From: Chloroflexota bacterium
Lineage (GTDB): Bacteria > Chloroflexota > UBA6077 > FW602-bin22 > CADDYW01
Reading direction: 5' to 3'
Assembly (NCBI GenBank): GCA_902810745.1
Contig: CADDYW010000023.1
Location: forward strand, 1 to 54,665
Length of the DNA: 54,665 nt
Shown: piece by piece, positions 42,810 through 51,489 of the stretch
Position numbering within the stretch: position 1 is the first letter of the stretch
How the letters are laid out: the number at the start of each line of letters is the position of its first letter
Translations under genes and position numbers: made by a program
The notes under the pieces: generated by a model
The model's input: only the letters and a program-made list of their open reading frames with translations
Told to the model about the DNA's origin: nothing
The model's database searches: none

Positions 42810-43763
42810 TCAGCGCTGGGTGAACAGGGAGTCGAATGCCTTCCGTGCCGCGGTCAGGTACCTCTCGTCGATCTCGTCCGGTACCGAGCAGCCGGGGGCC
42901 ATGATGAAGTGCCGACCACCGTCGGTCTGGTCCAGCGCGTCGCGCATCTCTCGGGTCAGCGCCGCCACGTCGCCGGTGGTGATGGCGCCACGCTCGTCGA
43001 TACCGCCCATCGCAGCCTTGCCCCCCAGCTTCGGCCGGAGATCAGCAAGACGCACGCCGGTGAGGCGGTCCTCCCAGGACACCACCGCGCCAGGGTAATC
43101 GAGAGCAAGGTCGGCCATCAGCTCGGGACCACCGTGCAGGTGGATCACGTTTAGCCAGCCAGCCGAGCAGGCATTCAGAACCTGAAGGTCGTACGGGCGC
43201 GCAAACTCGCGGAACTCTGCCTCGGAAAGCCAGCCGCCCGCGATTCCTTGAACGGCGTAATAGATCCCATCCGCGCCCGCGTCGAGTAGCGCCTGGCAGT
43301 AGGCGGCAAGGTTCGTGGCAAGAACGCCGAGGGCACGCTGCACTGGCCCCGGATTCTCGCGGAGGTGGGTGCGCAGCGCATCGGGGCCGCCGGCAAATCG
43401 CCGCGCCTCGGTGATCGGCGAATAGACCGTTACGACGACCGGGGTCTGCGGACCTACCGCGCGCCGCACCAGTGCCGTGGTCTGGGCCATTCGGCCGAGA
43501 TTGCTAGCCGTCGGCTGCAGCGGCGCGATGAGATCCCAGTCGTCTGGCTGGCGGATGCTATTCTGTGGAAACGGGTAGGGCATGTCCGGCATGATCTTGT
43601 AAATATCGAGATCGAAACGCCCGAAGAAATCGAGCGTCGACTGTGCCAGCGCGTGAGGCACGTTGTGCGGTCTGAAGTGGTGCCAGAAGAAGAAGGGGGG
43701 GCGATCGACCGGTTCGCCGTGAACCGCGGCCCAGACTCTTTCACGCTTGGTCAGTGAAGCCAT
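42810..43763 (-). CDS. Uroporphyrinogen decarboxylase (URO-D) family protein
   Basis: 317 residues; ATG at 43763 with GAGGAG 7 bases upstream. URO-D barrel family: LTKRERVWAAVHGEPVDRPP at the N-terminus, DWDLIAPLQP, YCQALLDAGADGIYYAVQG, NVIHLHGGPELMADLALDYP, SWEDRLTGVRLADLRPKLG and GGIDERGAITTGDVAALTRE, with HFIMAPGCSVP at the end. The N-terminal KRERVWAAVHGEPVDR and IDERG features point to the broad MtaA/MtbA/HemE-like group, more divergent than true HemE. Members decarboxylate uroporphyrinogen or transfer methyl groups from corrinoid proteins to thiols. No heme genes or corrinoid protein are adjacent, so the function is open. Confidence 0.85.
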   Translation of the reverse strand: MASLTKRERVWAAVHGEPVDRPPFFFWHHFRPHNVPHALAQSTLDFFGRFDLDIYKIMPDMPYPFPQNSIRQPDDWDLIAPLQPTASNLGRMAQTTALVRRAVGPQTPVVVTVYSPITEARRFAGGPDALRTHLRENPGPVQRALGVLATNLAAYCQALLDAGADGIYYAVQGIAGGWLSEAEFREFARPYDLQVLNACSAGWLNVIHLHGGPELMADLALDYPGAVVSWEDRLTGVRLADLRPKLGGKAAMGGIDERGAITTGDVAALTREMRDALDQTDGGRHFIMAPGCSVPDEIDERYLTAARKAFDSLFTQR

Positions 43764-43791
43764 CAGCGATCTCCTCGTAAAGTCTGCTCTC

Positions 43792-43800
43792 AGGATACCA
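43792..43800 (-). promoter_or_regulatory. Candidate extended -10 for the URO-D family gene
   Basis: On the minus strand TGGTATCCT (TGn plus TATCCT) about 29 bases before the ATG. It belongs to the same extended -10 pattern seen elsewhere in the window. Confidence 0.35.
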
Positions 43801-43846
43801 TGGATCGCTCACTCGAACGCGATGGCCCCCACGGCCGCGCGGCCAG

Positions 43847-46087
43847 TCACTCGACGTTCACCACCCCCAGTGTCGCGTGATCGCCCGACTGCCCGGCTCC
43901 GTGAACCGAGAGGCGCTGCAACGTCTGGTGGTCATACAGCACGACGATGAGCTGATAGCCTCCCGGGGCGAGTCCGGCTGGCAGCGGGAGCGAGATTGCG
44001 TCGATCACCTGCTGCCCGGGTTGCCAGGTGGTCGTCGGCAACATATTGCTCGCGGGCATCGCGTCGTGCTGCGCGACCAGCTTGCCCTGCGCATCGAGAA
44101 GCTGAAGCGAGACGGTGTAGTCGTGGGCGGGCTCCCGGTCGGCCCGCCAGTCAAGCGTCACCTCAAGGGCGGAGCCACGCTTACCCGATAGCACCTCCGG
44201 GCGAATGCCAGCCAGCGTGATCTCGTTACCAAACTGCACTCCAACTGCCCGTTCGGACGGTAGCCGATCGCGGCGGAACTCTTCGAGGACGGTCGCGCCC
44301 GCCTTCACCTCCTCTGCCGTCCCGTAGTGCGCTCCAAGCCAGGCACGGACGGCGGGCAGCAACGGCGATGCGGGCTCACGCGTGTCGCTGACCAGGATGA
44401 CCATCGCCTGTCCATCCAGACTGGTCTCGAGGCGGCGGTACAGTGAACGATCGCCCGTCCAGGTCAGCAGACGCGGCTCCGCCACGAGCAGCGTCGGCCG
44501 GGGACGAAGATCTCCTGCCAGTCGGTCGAAAACATCTGGCTGCGTAAAGATGACCGCGCCCGACGCATCGGCCTGCTCGACGGCCGCGACAACCTGGCTG
44601 TCGCCAGTTCGTTCCAGCATAGCTGCCTGCACGTGTGGCGCGGCCAGGACGAATGCGATGACCGCCGCGACAAGAACCCCGCCGATCGCCGGCGCCAGCA
44701 CCCATCGCCGGATCAAGCGGAAGCGGCTGTACGCGTCGGCGTTGAGCGCCACGGCGCATTCGGCCGCGAACCAGAGCAGCAGCGCCGTCCGCACTCCGAC
44801 ACTGATCCAGAGCAGCTGGTGCAACGTTGGAAGGAGTGTGACGTAGAGGTATCCCTCCAGGACGAGGTCGTTCAGTGTGAGCAGAACCGCCAGCATTGCG
44901 CCACTGATCCCCGGGAGGATGATCGCGACGAACGGCATCATCCAGACGGTAAACTGCTGACTGAAACCGCGCGAAAGCAGCAGAAGCAGCGTCACCGCGA
45001 AACCGGTGAGGGCGATCGCCGCGCGCGCCGTGCCATTCCGCCGAGCGACCCACCAGCGCCAGGCATACAACGCGCTCCCCAGAGCAGCCGCCGCCCACCA
45101 GACTGCCGTCATCTGGGACGGCTGCCCCCAGCTCGCACTGGCGTTATAGAACAGCCGGTCGTGAAGCGAGGCGACTCCGCCAGTCCCGTAATACCCGTCC
45201 AGGAGCGCCCACGGGCTCATCCATGAGCCGCGTGAAAGAACATTCCTGAACGTCGCAAGAAAGGTATCCCGGCTATAGACGAGGAAAGGGAGAGCGATCA
45301 AACCGATCGTCACGGCGGCACTCACCCCGGCGACGACCGTATCGACCAGAGCGGGAAGAACCCGTGCCAACGACCCGCTAGAACCATCCCTGCCAGCGGG
45401 CGCGACGTCGACACTCGGGGAACGCAGACCAGCGACCGGAAGTGCAAGAAGGGGAAAAAGCTTCAGCATTGCCCCGATTCCGACCGCGACCCCAGCGACG
45501 ATAGACGCGAGTATGCGACGGCTCCGCGATCGATCGACCGGTTTGAGCGCGGCGTAGAGCGCGAGCAGGAGAAAGAACGTTGGGAGCGTGTCGAACCATC
45601 CCAGGATGGCGAACGCCGGCAGGAAGAGCGCCGTGTAGATCATCGCCGAGCGTCGGCCGGCCGGTGCCCCCCAGTAGGCGTCGCCTAGACGGTCGACGAG
45701 CACGATCGAGCCTGCATCTGCCAACGCCATCACTGCCGATAGAATCAGGTCGAACCAGAAGTACGGATGAATCCAGCCAGGAATCAGGAGGCTGAGCTGA
45801 TACGCCCCGACGGCCAGCCACGGGAACAGGGGCGGGTACTCGACCCAGAAATGGACTCCCGGAAGGTAGCCCTGCGCCGAAAGAGCGGCGACCTCATGAT
45901 AGTACTGGAAGTCGGACCAATCCGGCGCGCTTCCACCATAACGAAGCAGGAAAAGCGCCGGGAGACGGAACCCGACGGCAAGCAGAATCAGCACCAGCAG
46001 TGATGGCGCCGCGGACGCCGGTGCTCGCGCGGTCTCATCGCCGCGAGCAATCTCCCGCTCGATCCGGTCGGCAGGCTCTTTGATCAT
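43847..46087 (-). CDS. GT-C-like (GT87-type) membrane protein with one beta-sandwich module
   Basis: 746 residues. After a charged N-terminus (about 28 residues) come about twelve helices. The first loop SAPDWSDFQYYHEVAALSAQ and VHFWVEYPPLFPWLAVGAYQ match the YPPL pattern of GT87/DUF2029-type polyprenol-linked mannosyltransferases, with the acidic residue in the first loop; GAMLKLFPLLALPVAGL is also typical. After about residue 480 the chain is soluble and ends with one beta-sandwich module at about 622-735 (EVTLDWRADREPAHDYTVSL, MLPTTTWQPGQQVIDA, GGYQLIVVLYDHQTLQRL). A surface sugar transferase using a lipid-linked donor is the likely role. It stands alone between the URO-D gene and the EPS operon. 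Confidence 0.78.
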   Translation of the reverse strand: MIKEPADRIEREIARGDETARAPASAAPSLLVLILLAVGFRLPALFLLRYGGSAPDWSDFQYYHEVAALSAQGYLPGVHFWVEYPPLFPWLAVGAYQLSLLIPGWIHPYFWFDLILSAVMALADAGSIVLVDRLGDAYWGAPAGRRSAMIYTALFLPAFAILGWFDTLPTFFLLLALYAALKPVDRSRSRRILASIVAGVAVGIGAMLKLFPLLALPVAGLRSPSVDVAPAGRDGSSGSLARVLPALVDTVVAGVSAAVTIGLIALPFLVYSRDTFLATFRNVLSRGSWMSPWALLDGYYGTGGVASLHDRLFYNASASWGQPSQMTAVWWAAAALGSALYAWRWWVARRNGTARAAIALTGFAVTLLLLLSRGFSQQFTVWMMPFVAIILPGISGAMLAVLLTLNDLVLEGYLYVTLLPTLHQLLWISVGVRTALLLWFAAECAVALNADAYSRFRLIRRWVLAPAIGGVLVAAVIAFVLAAPHVQAAMLERTGDSQVVAAVEQADASGAVIFTQPDVFDRLAGDLRPRPTLLVAEPRLLTWTGDRSLYRRLETSLDGQAMVILVSDTREPASPLLPAVRAWLGAHYGTAEEVKAGATVLEEFRRDRLPSERAVGVQFGNEITLAGIRPEVLSGKRGSALEVTLDWRADREPAHDYTVSLQLLDAQGKLVAQHDAMPASNMLPTTTWQPGQQVIDAISLPLPAGLAPGGYQLIVVLYDHQTLQRLSVHGAGQSGDHATLGVVNVE

Positions 46088-46168
46088 CGGACAGACACGT
46101 CTTCGCGGCCGTCGCTCCGTCTATTAGCATCGAGCAGAAAGGTTGAACTATCGGGCAGACGGCTGCCT

Positions 46169-46262
46169 CCCTCTCCCCGTGGGAGAGGGCCGGGGTGAGG
46201 GCGTGGATCCGCGGCGCACGGTCTCCGACCCTCACCCTTACCCTCTCCTAAAGGGAGAGGGG
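46169..46262. repeat. Intergenic palindromic repeat of the CCCTCTCCC/GGGAGAGGG type
   Basis: Nested inverted repeats: CCCTCTCCC-cgt-GGGAGAGGG (46169-46189), GGGTGAGGG (46193-46201) with CCCTCACCC (46229-46237), and CCCTCTCC (46241-46248) with GGAGAGGG (46253-46260). It lies in the 213-base gap between the GT-C gene and the glycosylphosphotransferase gene. Units of this composition recur in many bacterial genomes and produce spurious translated frames such as LTPALSHGERE. Confidence 0.7.
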
Positions 46263-46300
46263 ATTGGACGGCTGCCAGCTCATTCATACCGCCCCGCGCT

Positions 46301-47701
46301 CTAGTACGCATTACGATCCGTGAAGACGACGACGAGCGTCTTGAGGAGAATCTTCAGATCGAGCCACAGCGTCCAGTTCTCGATGTACCACACATCGTAG
46401 GCAGTGCGCTCTTCGATCGAGGTATTGCCGCGCAGCCCATTCACCTGCGCCCAACCGGTGAGACCAGCCTTCTCGCGGTGACGGTCGAAGTATCGCGGAA
46501 TTGTTCGACGGAACTGCTCGACGAAGACCGGCCGCTCCGGCCGTGGCCCTACCAGGCTCATATCCCCGACGAGGACGTTGATCAGCTGGGGCAGCTCATC
46601 CAGTGAGAAGCGACGGAGAATCGCTCCCAGCTTGGTCCGGCGTGGATCGTTCGGTTTCGCCCAGACCGCTCCCGTCTCCTTCTCGGCATCCGGCCGCATC
46701 GTCCGGAACTTGATCATCGGGAATGGCCGGCCGTCAAGCCCTACGCGCTCCTGGATCAGGAACACCGGTCCATCGGGAGACGTCAGCTTGATCAGGGCAG
46801 CGATCAGCAGCATCAAGGGCGACAGGATGACCAGGGCTACGCTGCTGACGATGATATCCATGGCACGTTTGATGGCCAGATTCCAGCCGCGCAGCGCGAC
46901 GTCTTTGACGCTGATCAAAGGCAGACCATTGAGATCGCCAATGTTCACGCCCGACGTCATGAACTGGAAGAGATCCGGAAAGACCTTGATGTTGACCTTC
47001 TCGTTGCTGCACTGGGTCACGACGTCGACAAGCTGCCGGGGCGAGAGGGTCGGGATGGCGATGACTACGTCGTGAATCTGGTGTGCCCGAACGATCTCGC
47101 CGATGTTGTCCAGCGTTCCCAGCACCGGCAGACCGTGGGCAACCGACACCCCGGGTACGTCGGAGACGAAGCCAACCGGTCGATAACCGATTCCCGGTGA
47201 GTGTTGCACGCGATCAAGCACAAGATGTCCCGGTTCGCCGGTTCCGACGATCAGCAGCCGCTCGACGTCGATGCCCCGGCTGCGCAGCGCAACCTGCACC
47301 CGATGCACGATGTATCGTCCGGTCGTGACGAAAAGGATCGTGAGAAGCCAGCTCATCGCCACCATCAGCCGCGACGAGCTCGCGTCAGGCCACATGACCG
47401 TCGTCGAAACCATGGCGATGGCGTGGGCAACCGACTGGCTGGTAAAGATGGCGTAAAAGTGATCGACCCACGAGATGGCTCGGCGCGGGCGATACAACCC
47501 GTTAGCCGCGAGCACGGCGATGCTCGCGGCGAGAAGGATCAGCAAATAGCCGCTGTAGTTCCGAAATGGGTGAAATTCCTCGTACGGAAACAGCCCACTC
47601 AGAAACCGCAGAGAGTACGCGGACCCGACCGCGCTCACGACCGCCAGAAGATCGACGGCGATGAGGACGAGGGTCCGGTAGACGACAGAGGTCTGCGACA
47701 T
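46301..47701 (-). CDS. Exopolysaccharide polyprenyl glycosylphosphotransferase (WcaJ/WbaP-like initiating enzyme)
   Basis: 466 residues. Four to five N-terminal helices (1-140), a nucleotide-binding-like domain (RLLIVGTGEPGHLVLDRVQ, about 150-260), a hairpin helix (IIVSSVALVILSPLMLLIAA), then the bacterial sugar transferase domain: PVFLIQERVGLDGRPFPMIK, KFRTMRPDAE, RRFSLDELPQLINVLVGDMS, LVGPRPERP, GLTGWAQVNGLRG. This is the full WcaJ-type layout. It transfers a sugar phosphate (commonly glucose-1-P or galactose-1-P) from the UDP-sugar to undecaprenyl phosphate and starts repeat-unit synthesis. It is the last gene of the minus-strand EPS operon, 60 bases after the GT2 gene. Confidence 0.95.
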   Translation of the reverse strand: MSQTSVVYRTLVLIAVDLLAVVSAVGSAYSLRFLSGLFPYEEFHPFRNYSGYLLILLAASIAVLAANGLYRPRRAISWVDHFYAIFTSQSVAHAIAMVSTTVMWPDASSSRLMVAMSWLLTILFVTTGRYIVHRVQVALRSRGIDVERLLIVGTGEPGHLVLDRVQHSPGIGYRPVGFVSDVPGVSVAHGLPVLGTLDNIGEIVRAHQIHDVVIAIPTLSPRQLVDVVTQCSNEKVNIKVFPDLFQFMTSGVNIGDLNGLPLISVKDVALRGWNLAIKRAMDIIVSSVALVILSPLMLLIAALIKLTSPDGPVFLIQERVGLDGRPFPMIKFRTMRPDAEKETGAVWAKPNDPRRTKLGAILRRFSLDELPQLINVLVGDMSLVGPRPERPVFVEQFRRTIPRYFDRHREKAGLTGWAQVNGLRGNTSIEERTAYDVWYIENWTLWLDLKILLKTLVVVFTDRNAY

Positions 47702-47761
47702 CCTGCTTCCTCGTCCGCGTTCCCGTGGACGACGCCGCTGGGCAATCTGGACCGATCCGTC

Positions 47762-48676
47762 TCAGCTCCGCTGGCCCGTTGGCGTCATCCGCGAGAGGCC
47801 CGTACTCAAGGCAATCGCCAGTCCTGCCCGCCAGTAGATCGCCCCGACGATCAGTAGGCGGACTGGCCAGGCAGTCTGCTGCGCATAGTGTTTTCGAAAG
47901 AAGATCACCATCGCTTGATAGAACGCCAGCAACGCTCGAACGTTATGCTGACGACTGCTGGCGCGCTTATGATGGACGACCGTCGTGTTTCCATTGTACA
48001 GAACCTTCCAGCCGGCCTGCTTGATCCGTAGCGACCAGTCCAGATCCTCGCCATACATGAAAAATGCCTCGTCGAGCAGCCCAACACTTCGCAGCACGTC
48101 ACCACGCACGAGCATGAAGGCCCCGACGACCGAGTCGACTTCGGTCACCGCATTTGGATCCAGGTACGTGAGGTTGTAGCGTCCGAAGCGACGGCTGCGC
48201 GGAAACAGCAGGCTGAGGCCGCTCATTCGGTAGAACGCGACGCTCGGCGTGGGGAAGCTCCGTCGACAGGCAAGGTCCAGCGAGCCATCCGACCGGATCA
48301 GCTTCGGCCCCGAGGCGCCTGCCTCCGGATGCGCATCCATGAATGCGACCATCTCCGCCAGGGCGCCTGCTGGAAGCTCAGTGTCGGGATTCAGGAGCAG
48401 CACGTAGCGCGGCATGCCCTTCGGAGGTGCCTGTGCCAGGATCTCCTTCAAGACGAGATTGTTCGCGCGCGCGAACCCCACGTTCTCCCCGGTCTCTCGT
48501 ACCCGTACCCAGGGAAACTCCCGTCGGACCATCTCCGCGCTGCCATCGGACGAGCCGTTGTCGACAACCCAGGTGTCGACGTCGAGACCATTGCGCGCCT
48601 CCTGGATCGACCGAAGACACACGCGGAGCAGGTCGCGGACGTTAAAGCTCACAATGACGATCGCTAGATCACGCAC
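47762..48676 (-). CDS. GT2 family glycosyltransferase (rhamnosyltransferase WbbL-like)
   Basis: 304 residues. GT-A fold: [46 protein letters not shown], and [14 protein letters not shown], where NPD is the DxD-type metal site. [20 protein letters not shown] and [20 protein letters not shown] carry the ED acceptor/catalytic residues (about 205-215). This pattern matches WbbL-like rhamnosyl or related transferases acting on lipid-linked sugars at the inner face of the membrane. A C-terminal amphipathic segment may attach it to the membrane. The start overlaps the upstream GT2 stop by 8 bases, so the two are coupled. Confidence 0.92.
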   Translation of the reverse strand: MRDLAIVIVSFNVRDLLRVCLRSIQEARNGLDVDTWVVDNGSSDGSAEMVRREFPWVRVRETGENVGFARANNLVLKEILAQAPPKGMPRYVLLLNPDTELPAGALAEMVAFMDAHPEAGASGPKLIRSDGSLDLACRRSFPTPSVAFYRMSGLSLLFPRSRRFGRYNLTYLDPNAVTEVDSVVGAFMLVRGDVLRSVGLLDEAFFMYGEDLDWSLRIKQAGWKVLYNGNTTVVHHKRASSRQHNVRALLAFYQAMVIFFRKHYAQQTAWPVRLLIVGAIYWRAGLAIALSTGLSRMTPTGQRS

Positions 48677-49694
48677 CGCTCCTCCCCCACCGAATTCTCC
48701 ACCAGACCCCAGCCGGATAACCGATCATCTTGGCCACGTCACCCACGCCCCGGAGGAATGGAATGAGGACCAGCGCGACCAGGAAGGTCCGGAGCGCGCC
48801 GCCAGACCATCCCTTCCGAACCAACGACGTACCTTCCGCTGCCCGTGCCAGTCCAGGACGCGATAAGCCTCCAACCATCGCACGTGCGAGCCGCCGGTAT
48901 GGTCGATTCAGATACACGCCGGCGCCCAGGGCCAGCGCCAGCCAGGCCGGTTTATACCAAAATCCCGTGACCAGCACAAGCGGGGCGGTCAAATACGTAA
49001 GATATCGGACGGCGTGGCGCCGCGGCCAGAGATTCGCCTTGCCGTCACCGCGGGCGTAGAGATAATACTGGCGAAAGAAGGCGCGGACCGAGGAGCGTGG
49101 GCGAAAGTATGCGATCGCATCCGGCACCCACGCGAATCGGAACCCTGCCTTTCGCAGCGCAAGGTCGAACACGACGTCCTCGCAATAGTCCAGCCACTCC
49201 GGGTAGCCTCCGACGGCTGCCCAGGCACGACGGCGGTACGCAATCGAGCGCGACGAGGGAACGAAACGGTCGGGCTTGATCTCGTCCACGTCTGGAAGCG
49301 TCGTCGCGCCGAGCGCGCGCTCGAACGTGCTCTGCGCATCAGCGACGAAGAATCCCATGCTCACGTCCGCGCCGTCCTCGAACGGTGCGACAATGCGCTC
49401 CAGCCAGTGTGGATCCAGCCGCACCCCCGCGTCCGTGCAGGCGATGATCTTTCCGGCCGCGGCCGAGATCGCGCGGTTTCGCCCTGCCGCGATGTTCGTA
49501 CCCGGGCAGCAGACCAGCCGTATTGGCGCTCCTCTCGCGATCCACTGCCGAATGATCGCGGGCGTCGCATCGGTCGATCCACCGTCGGTGATCACGATCT
49601 CATCCGGCGCAAGTGTCTGGGCGCACAGCGAGGCGAGAAGTGCGTCGATCGAACGCTCTTCATTTCGCACGGTGACGACCACCGAGATGTTCAT
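48669..49694 (-). CDS. GT2 family glycosyltransferase, membrane-anchored
   Basis: 341 residues from the ATG at 49694, which starts [16 protein letters not shown] and lies 4 bases after the glycosidase stop; the longer frame overlaps that gene. GT-A features: [52 protein letters not shown] (DAG as the DxD equivalent), and [20 protein letters not shown] with the catalytic ED. The C-terminal third has two to three hydrophobic segments ([33 protein letters not shown]), as in processive or membrane-associated GT2 enzymes. It probably adds one sugar to the lipid-linked repeat or helps polymerise it. Confidence 0.9.
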   Translation of the reverse strand: MNISVVVTVRNEERSIDALLASLCAQTLAPDEIVITDGGSTDATPAIIRQWIARGAPIRLVCCPGTNIAAGRNRAISAAAGKIIACTDAGVRLDPHWLERIVAPFEDGADVSMGFFVADAQSTFERALGATTLPDVDEIKPDRFVPSSRSIAYRRRAWAAVGGYPEWLDYCEDVVFDLALRKAGFRFAWVPDAIAYFRPRSSVRAFFRQYYLYARGDGKANLWPRRHAVRYLTYLTAPLVLVTGFWYKPAWLALALGAGVYLNRPYRRLARAMVGGLSRPGLARAAEGTSLVRKGWSGGALRTFLVALVLIPFLRGVGDVAKMIGYPAGVWWRIRWGRSGA

Positions 49695-49698
49695 CGCG

Positions 49699-51489
49699 CT
49701 AGCTCTCCTGAATTGCCGGTGCCGGACGATGCCAGAACGTAGCCGCCAGCACGCCGACACCCAGTACCCCGAAGCCCACGGTCAGGTAGAGTCGCATCTG
49801 TGGCGACGCATCGTCGACGACGACCCCATCAACTCCGACGCGTCCCGCGAGCACTCGCACCTGGACGTGGTGCACCCCAGGCCCGAGGCCGTCGGCAATG
49901 GGCTGCCGCACCTGCCATCGCTCGGATCGGCTTCCCAGGTCCAGGATCGCCTGTCCATGGATGATCGGCAGCCGATTCGCCGCGAATGGGAGCCCATCGA
50001 TGGTGACCGCGGCCTTGCCCCACGTCGGCCCCGTCGGCGTGACCAGGTCCAGCCAGCTCCCCTCCACCTCGAAGTCGAGCGTCGTGCCGGGGGTAGCCGA
50101 TACCATCAGGTGGCCGAGGCTCGCTCGCGCATCACCCACCTCTTCCCAGCCCGAGCTCCAGTGGAGCGCCCAGAAATCCTCCTGGTGGTATCCGCGGTGA
50201 ACCACCGGCGGTGACCGCATCAGTGCTTGGAGCGCATCGTAGATGGGCTCCTTATGCCAGTCCACGTCGACCATGTCGAAGTAATACTGCTGCGAATCAC
50301 GGTTCGTCGGATAGACCATCCGAAAATGCCAGACCGCCATCACGCCCATCCAGGGCCACTGCTCGGCCGCGCGCTCGTAGGCTCGGACCGTGTACTCGGC
50401 CTGTAGCTCACGGCTGACACTGCCCCAGAGCGGTGTCTGACCAGGATGCGTTTGCATCCAATCCGGCGGAAGGGAATTCCAGCCAATCTCCGAGGCCCAG
50501 ATCGGCTTACCCGCATCGCCATTGCGGACCATGATCTGGCGCAGAAGAACCGGGCGGGCGAAATTGACGTCGTTCGGCTGGCTAAACCGCCAATCATCCG
50601 GTCCATCGCGCAGACCATAGGCATTTGCCGATAGGACGTCGAAGTACGGGCGAGCCCCCAGGTCGTACATGCGCTGGAGGAACAGGGTATCTGGCATCGC
50701 GCGGGCATCATTCTGGATCGTGGGCGCGAGCGCGGCGGAGATGATGACAACGTTCGGATCAACCTCCCGCGCACGGGTCGCTGCCACCTGGAGGAGACGC
50801 GTGTACGCCGCGGGATCGGGTCGCTGCCCACCCCACTCGTCTGCCAGGTTCGGCTCGTTCCAGATCTGGTAGTATCGCACCCGTCCCTTGTAACGCTTGA
50901 CGACAGCGGCAACAAAGTCGCCAAAATCCGCGTCGTTCACTGGCGGCGTCTTCTCGGGCGAGGCCAGCGTGCTCGCCTCGGGTGGCCGAGCCCAGGCCGG
51001 TGAGGTATCGATGCGAAAGATAACCTCGAGCCCGCGCTGTCGCGCCAGGTCGACGATGCGATCGTAATTCGCCCAGGAGCTCTTACCGGGGACCTGCTTG
51101 TCCTCGTACTGCCCCTTGGCCGGGCGTTCGACGTCGCTCCAGAGAAGCTCCTGCTTGATAAAGTGAAAGCCGGCCGCGCGAACGAGGTCAAGCGTCTTCT
51201 CGACGTTCGCCGTCTGGACTTCCTGATCGAGAAAGACGTTCACCGCGTATGGTGGAACACTGTCGTTGGCGATAGGAGCCAGATCATCAGTCTGCATCGG
51301 CGGGGCGATCGCAAGCGTGTAGATTGCCAGCAGCTGGTTCTTGGTGCGTACACCGAGCAGATCAGCGATGGCGTGGCGTGCGGGCCCTCGCGCGACGATG
51401 AGCCCCACGATGAGTACGATGACCACCACGACCGCGGCTCCAGCTGGAAGGTGACCGATCCGTCGCGTCGGGGCACTATCGGATACCAC
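49699..51489 (-). CDS. Membrane-anchored clan GH-A glycoside hydrolase (GH39/PslG-like)
   Basis: About 596 residues from a GTG at 51489 (the frame stays open to 51624, but that part overlaps the GT4 gene). An N-terminal TM helix (AAVVVVIVLIVGLIVA) and a C-terminal one (YLTVGFGVLGVGVLAATFW) place the central domain outside. The TIM-barrel has ELLWSDVERPAKGQYEDKQV, VIFRIDTSPAWARPP, the acid/base Glu in YYQIWNEPNLADEW (about residue 213) and the nucleophile Glu in WASEIGWNSLPPDW (about 333), both in clan GH-A positions. A beta-sandwich precedes the last helix. Within an EPS operon this recalls PslG of Pseudomonas, which trims or releases its own polysaccharide. Substrate unknown. Confidence 0.82.
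   Translation of the reverse strand: MVSDSAPTRRIGHLPAGAAVVVVIVLIVGLIVARGPARHAIADLLGVRTKNQLLAIYTLAIAPPMQTDDLAPIANDSVPPYAVNVFLDQEVQTANVEKTLDLVRAAGFHFIKQELLWSDVERPAKGQYEDKQVPGKSSWANYDRIVDLARQRGLEVIFRIDTSPAWARPPEASTLASPEKTPPVNDADFGDFVAAVVKRYKGRVRYYQIWNEPNLADEWGGQRPDPAAYTRLLQVAATRAREVDPNVVIISAALAPTIQNDARAMPDTLFLQRMYDLGARPYFDVLSANAYGLRDGPDDWRFSQPNDVNFARPVLLRQIMVRNGDAGKPIWASEIGWNSLPPDWMQTHPGQTPLWGSVSRELQAEYTVRAYERAAEQWPWMGVMAVWHFRMVYPTNRDSQQYYFDMVDVDWHKEPIYDALQALMRSPPVVHRGYHQEDFWALHWSSGWEEVGDARASLGHLMVSATPGTTLDFEVEGSWLDLVTPTGPTWGKAAVTIDGLPFAANRLPIIHGQAILDLGSRSERWQVRQPIADGLGPGVHHVQVRVLAGRVGVDGVVVDDASPQMRLYLTVGFGVLGVGVLAATFWHRPAPAIQES

Noticed and set aside
46035..46311. Short minus-strand frames reading LTPALSHGERE and PLPLGEGKGEG
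   Set aside because: Classic spurious translations of the CCCTCTCCC/GGGAGAGGG repeat.
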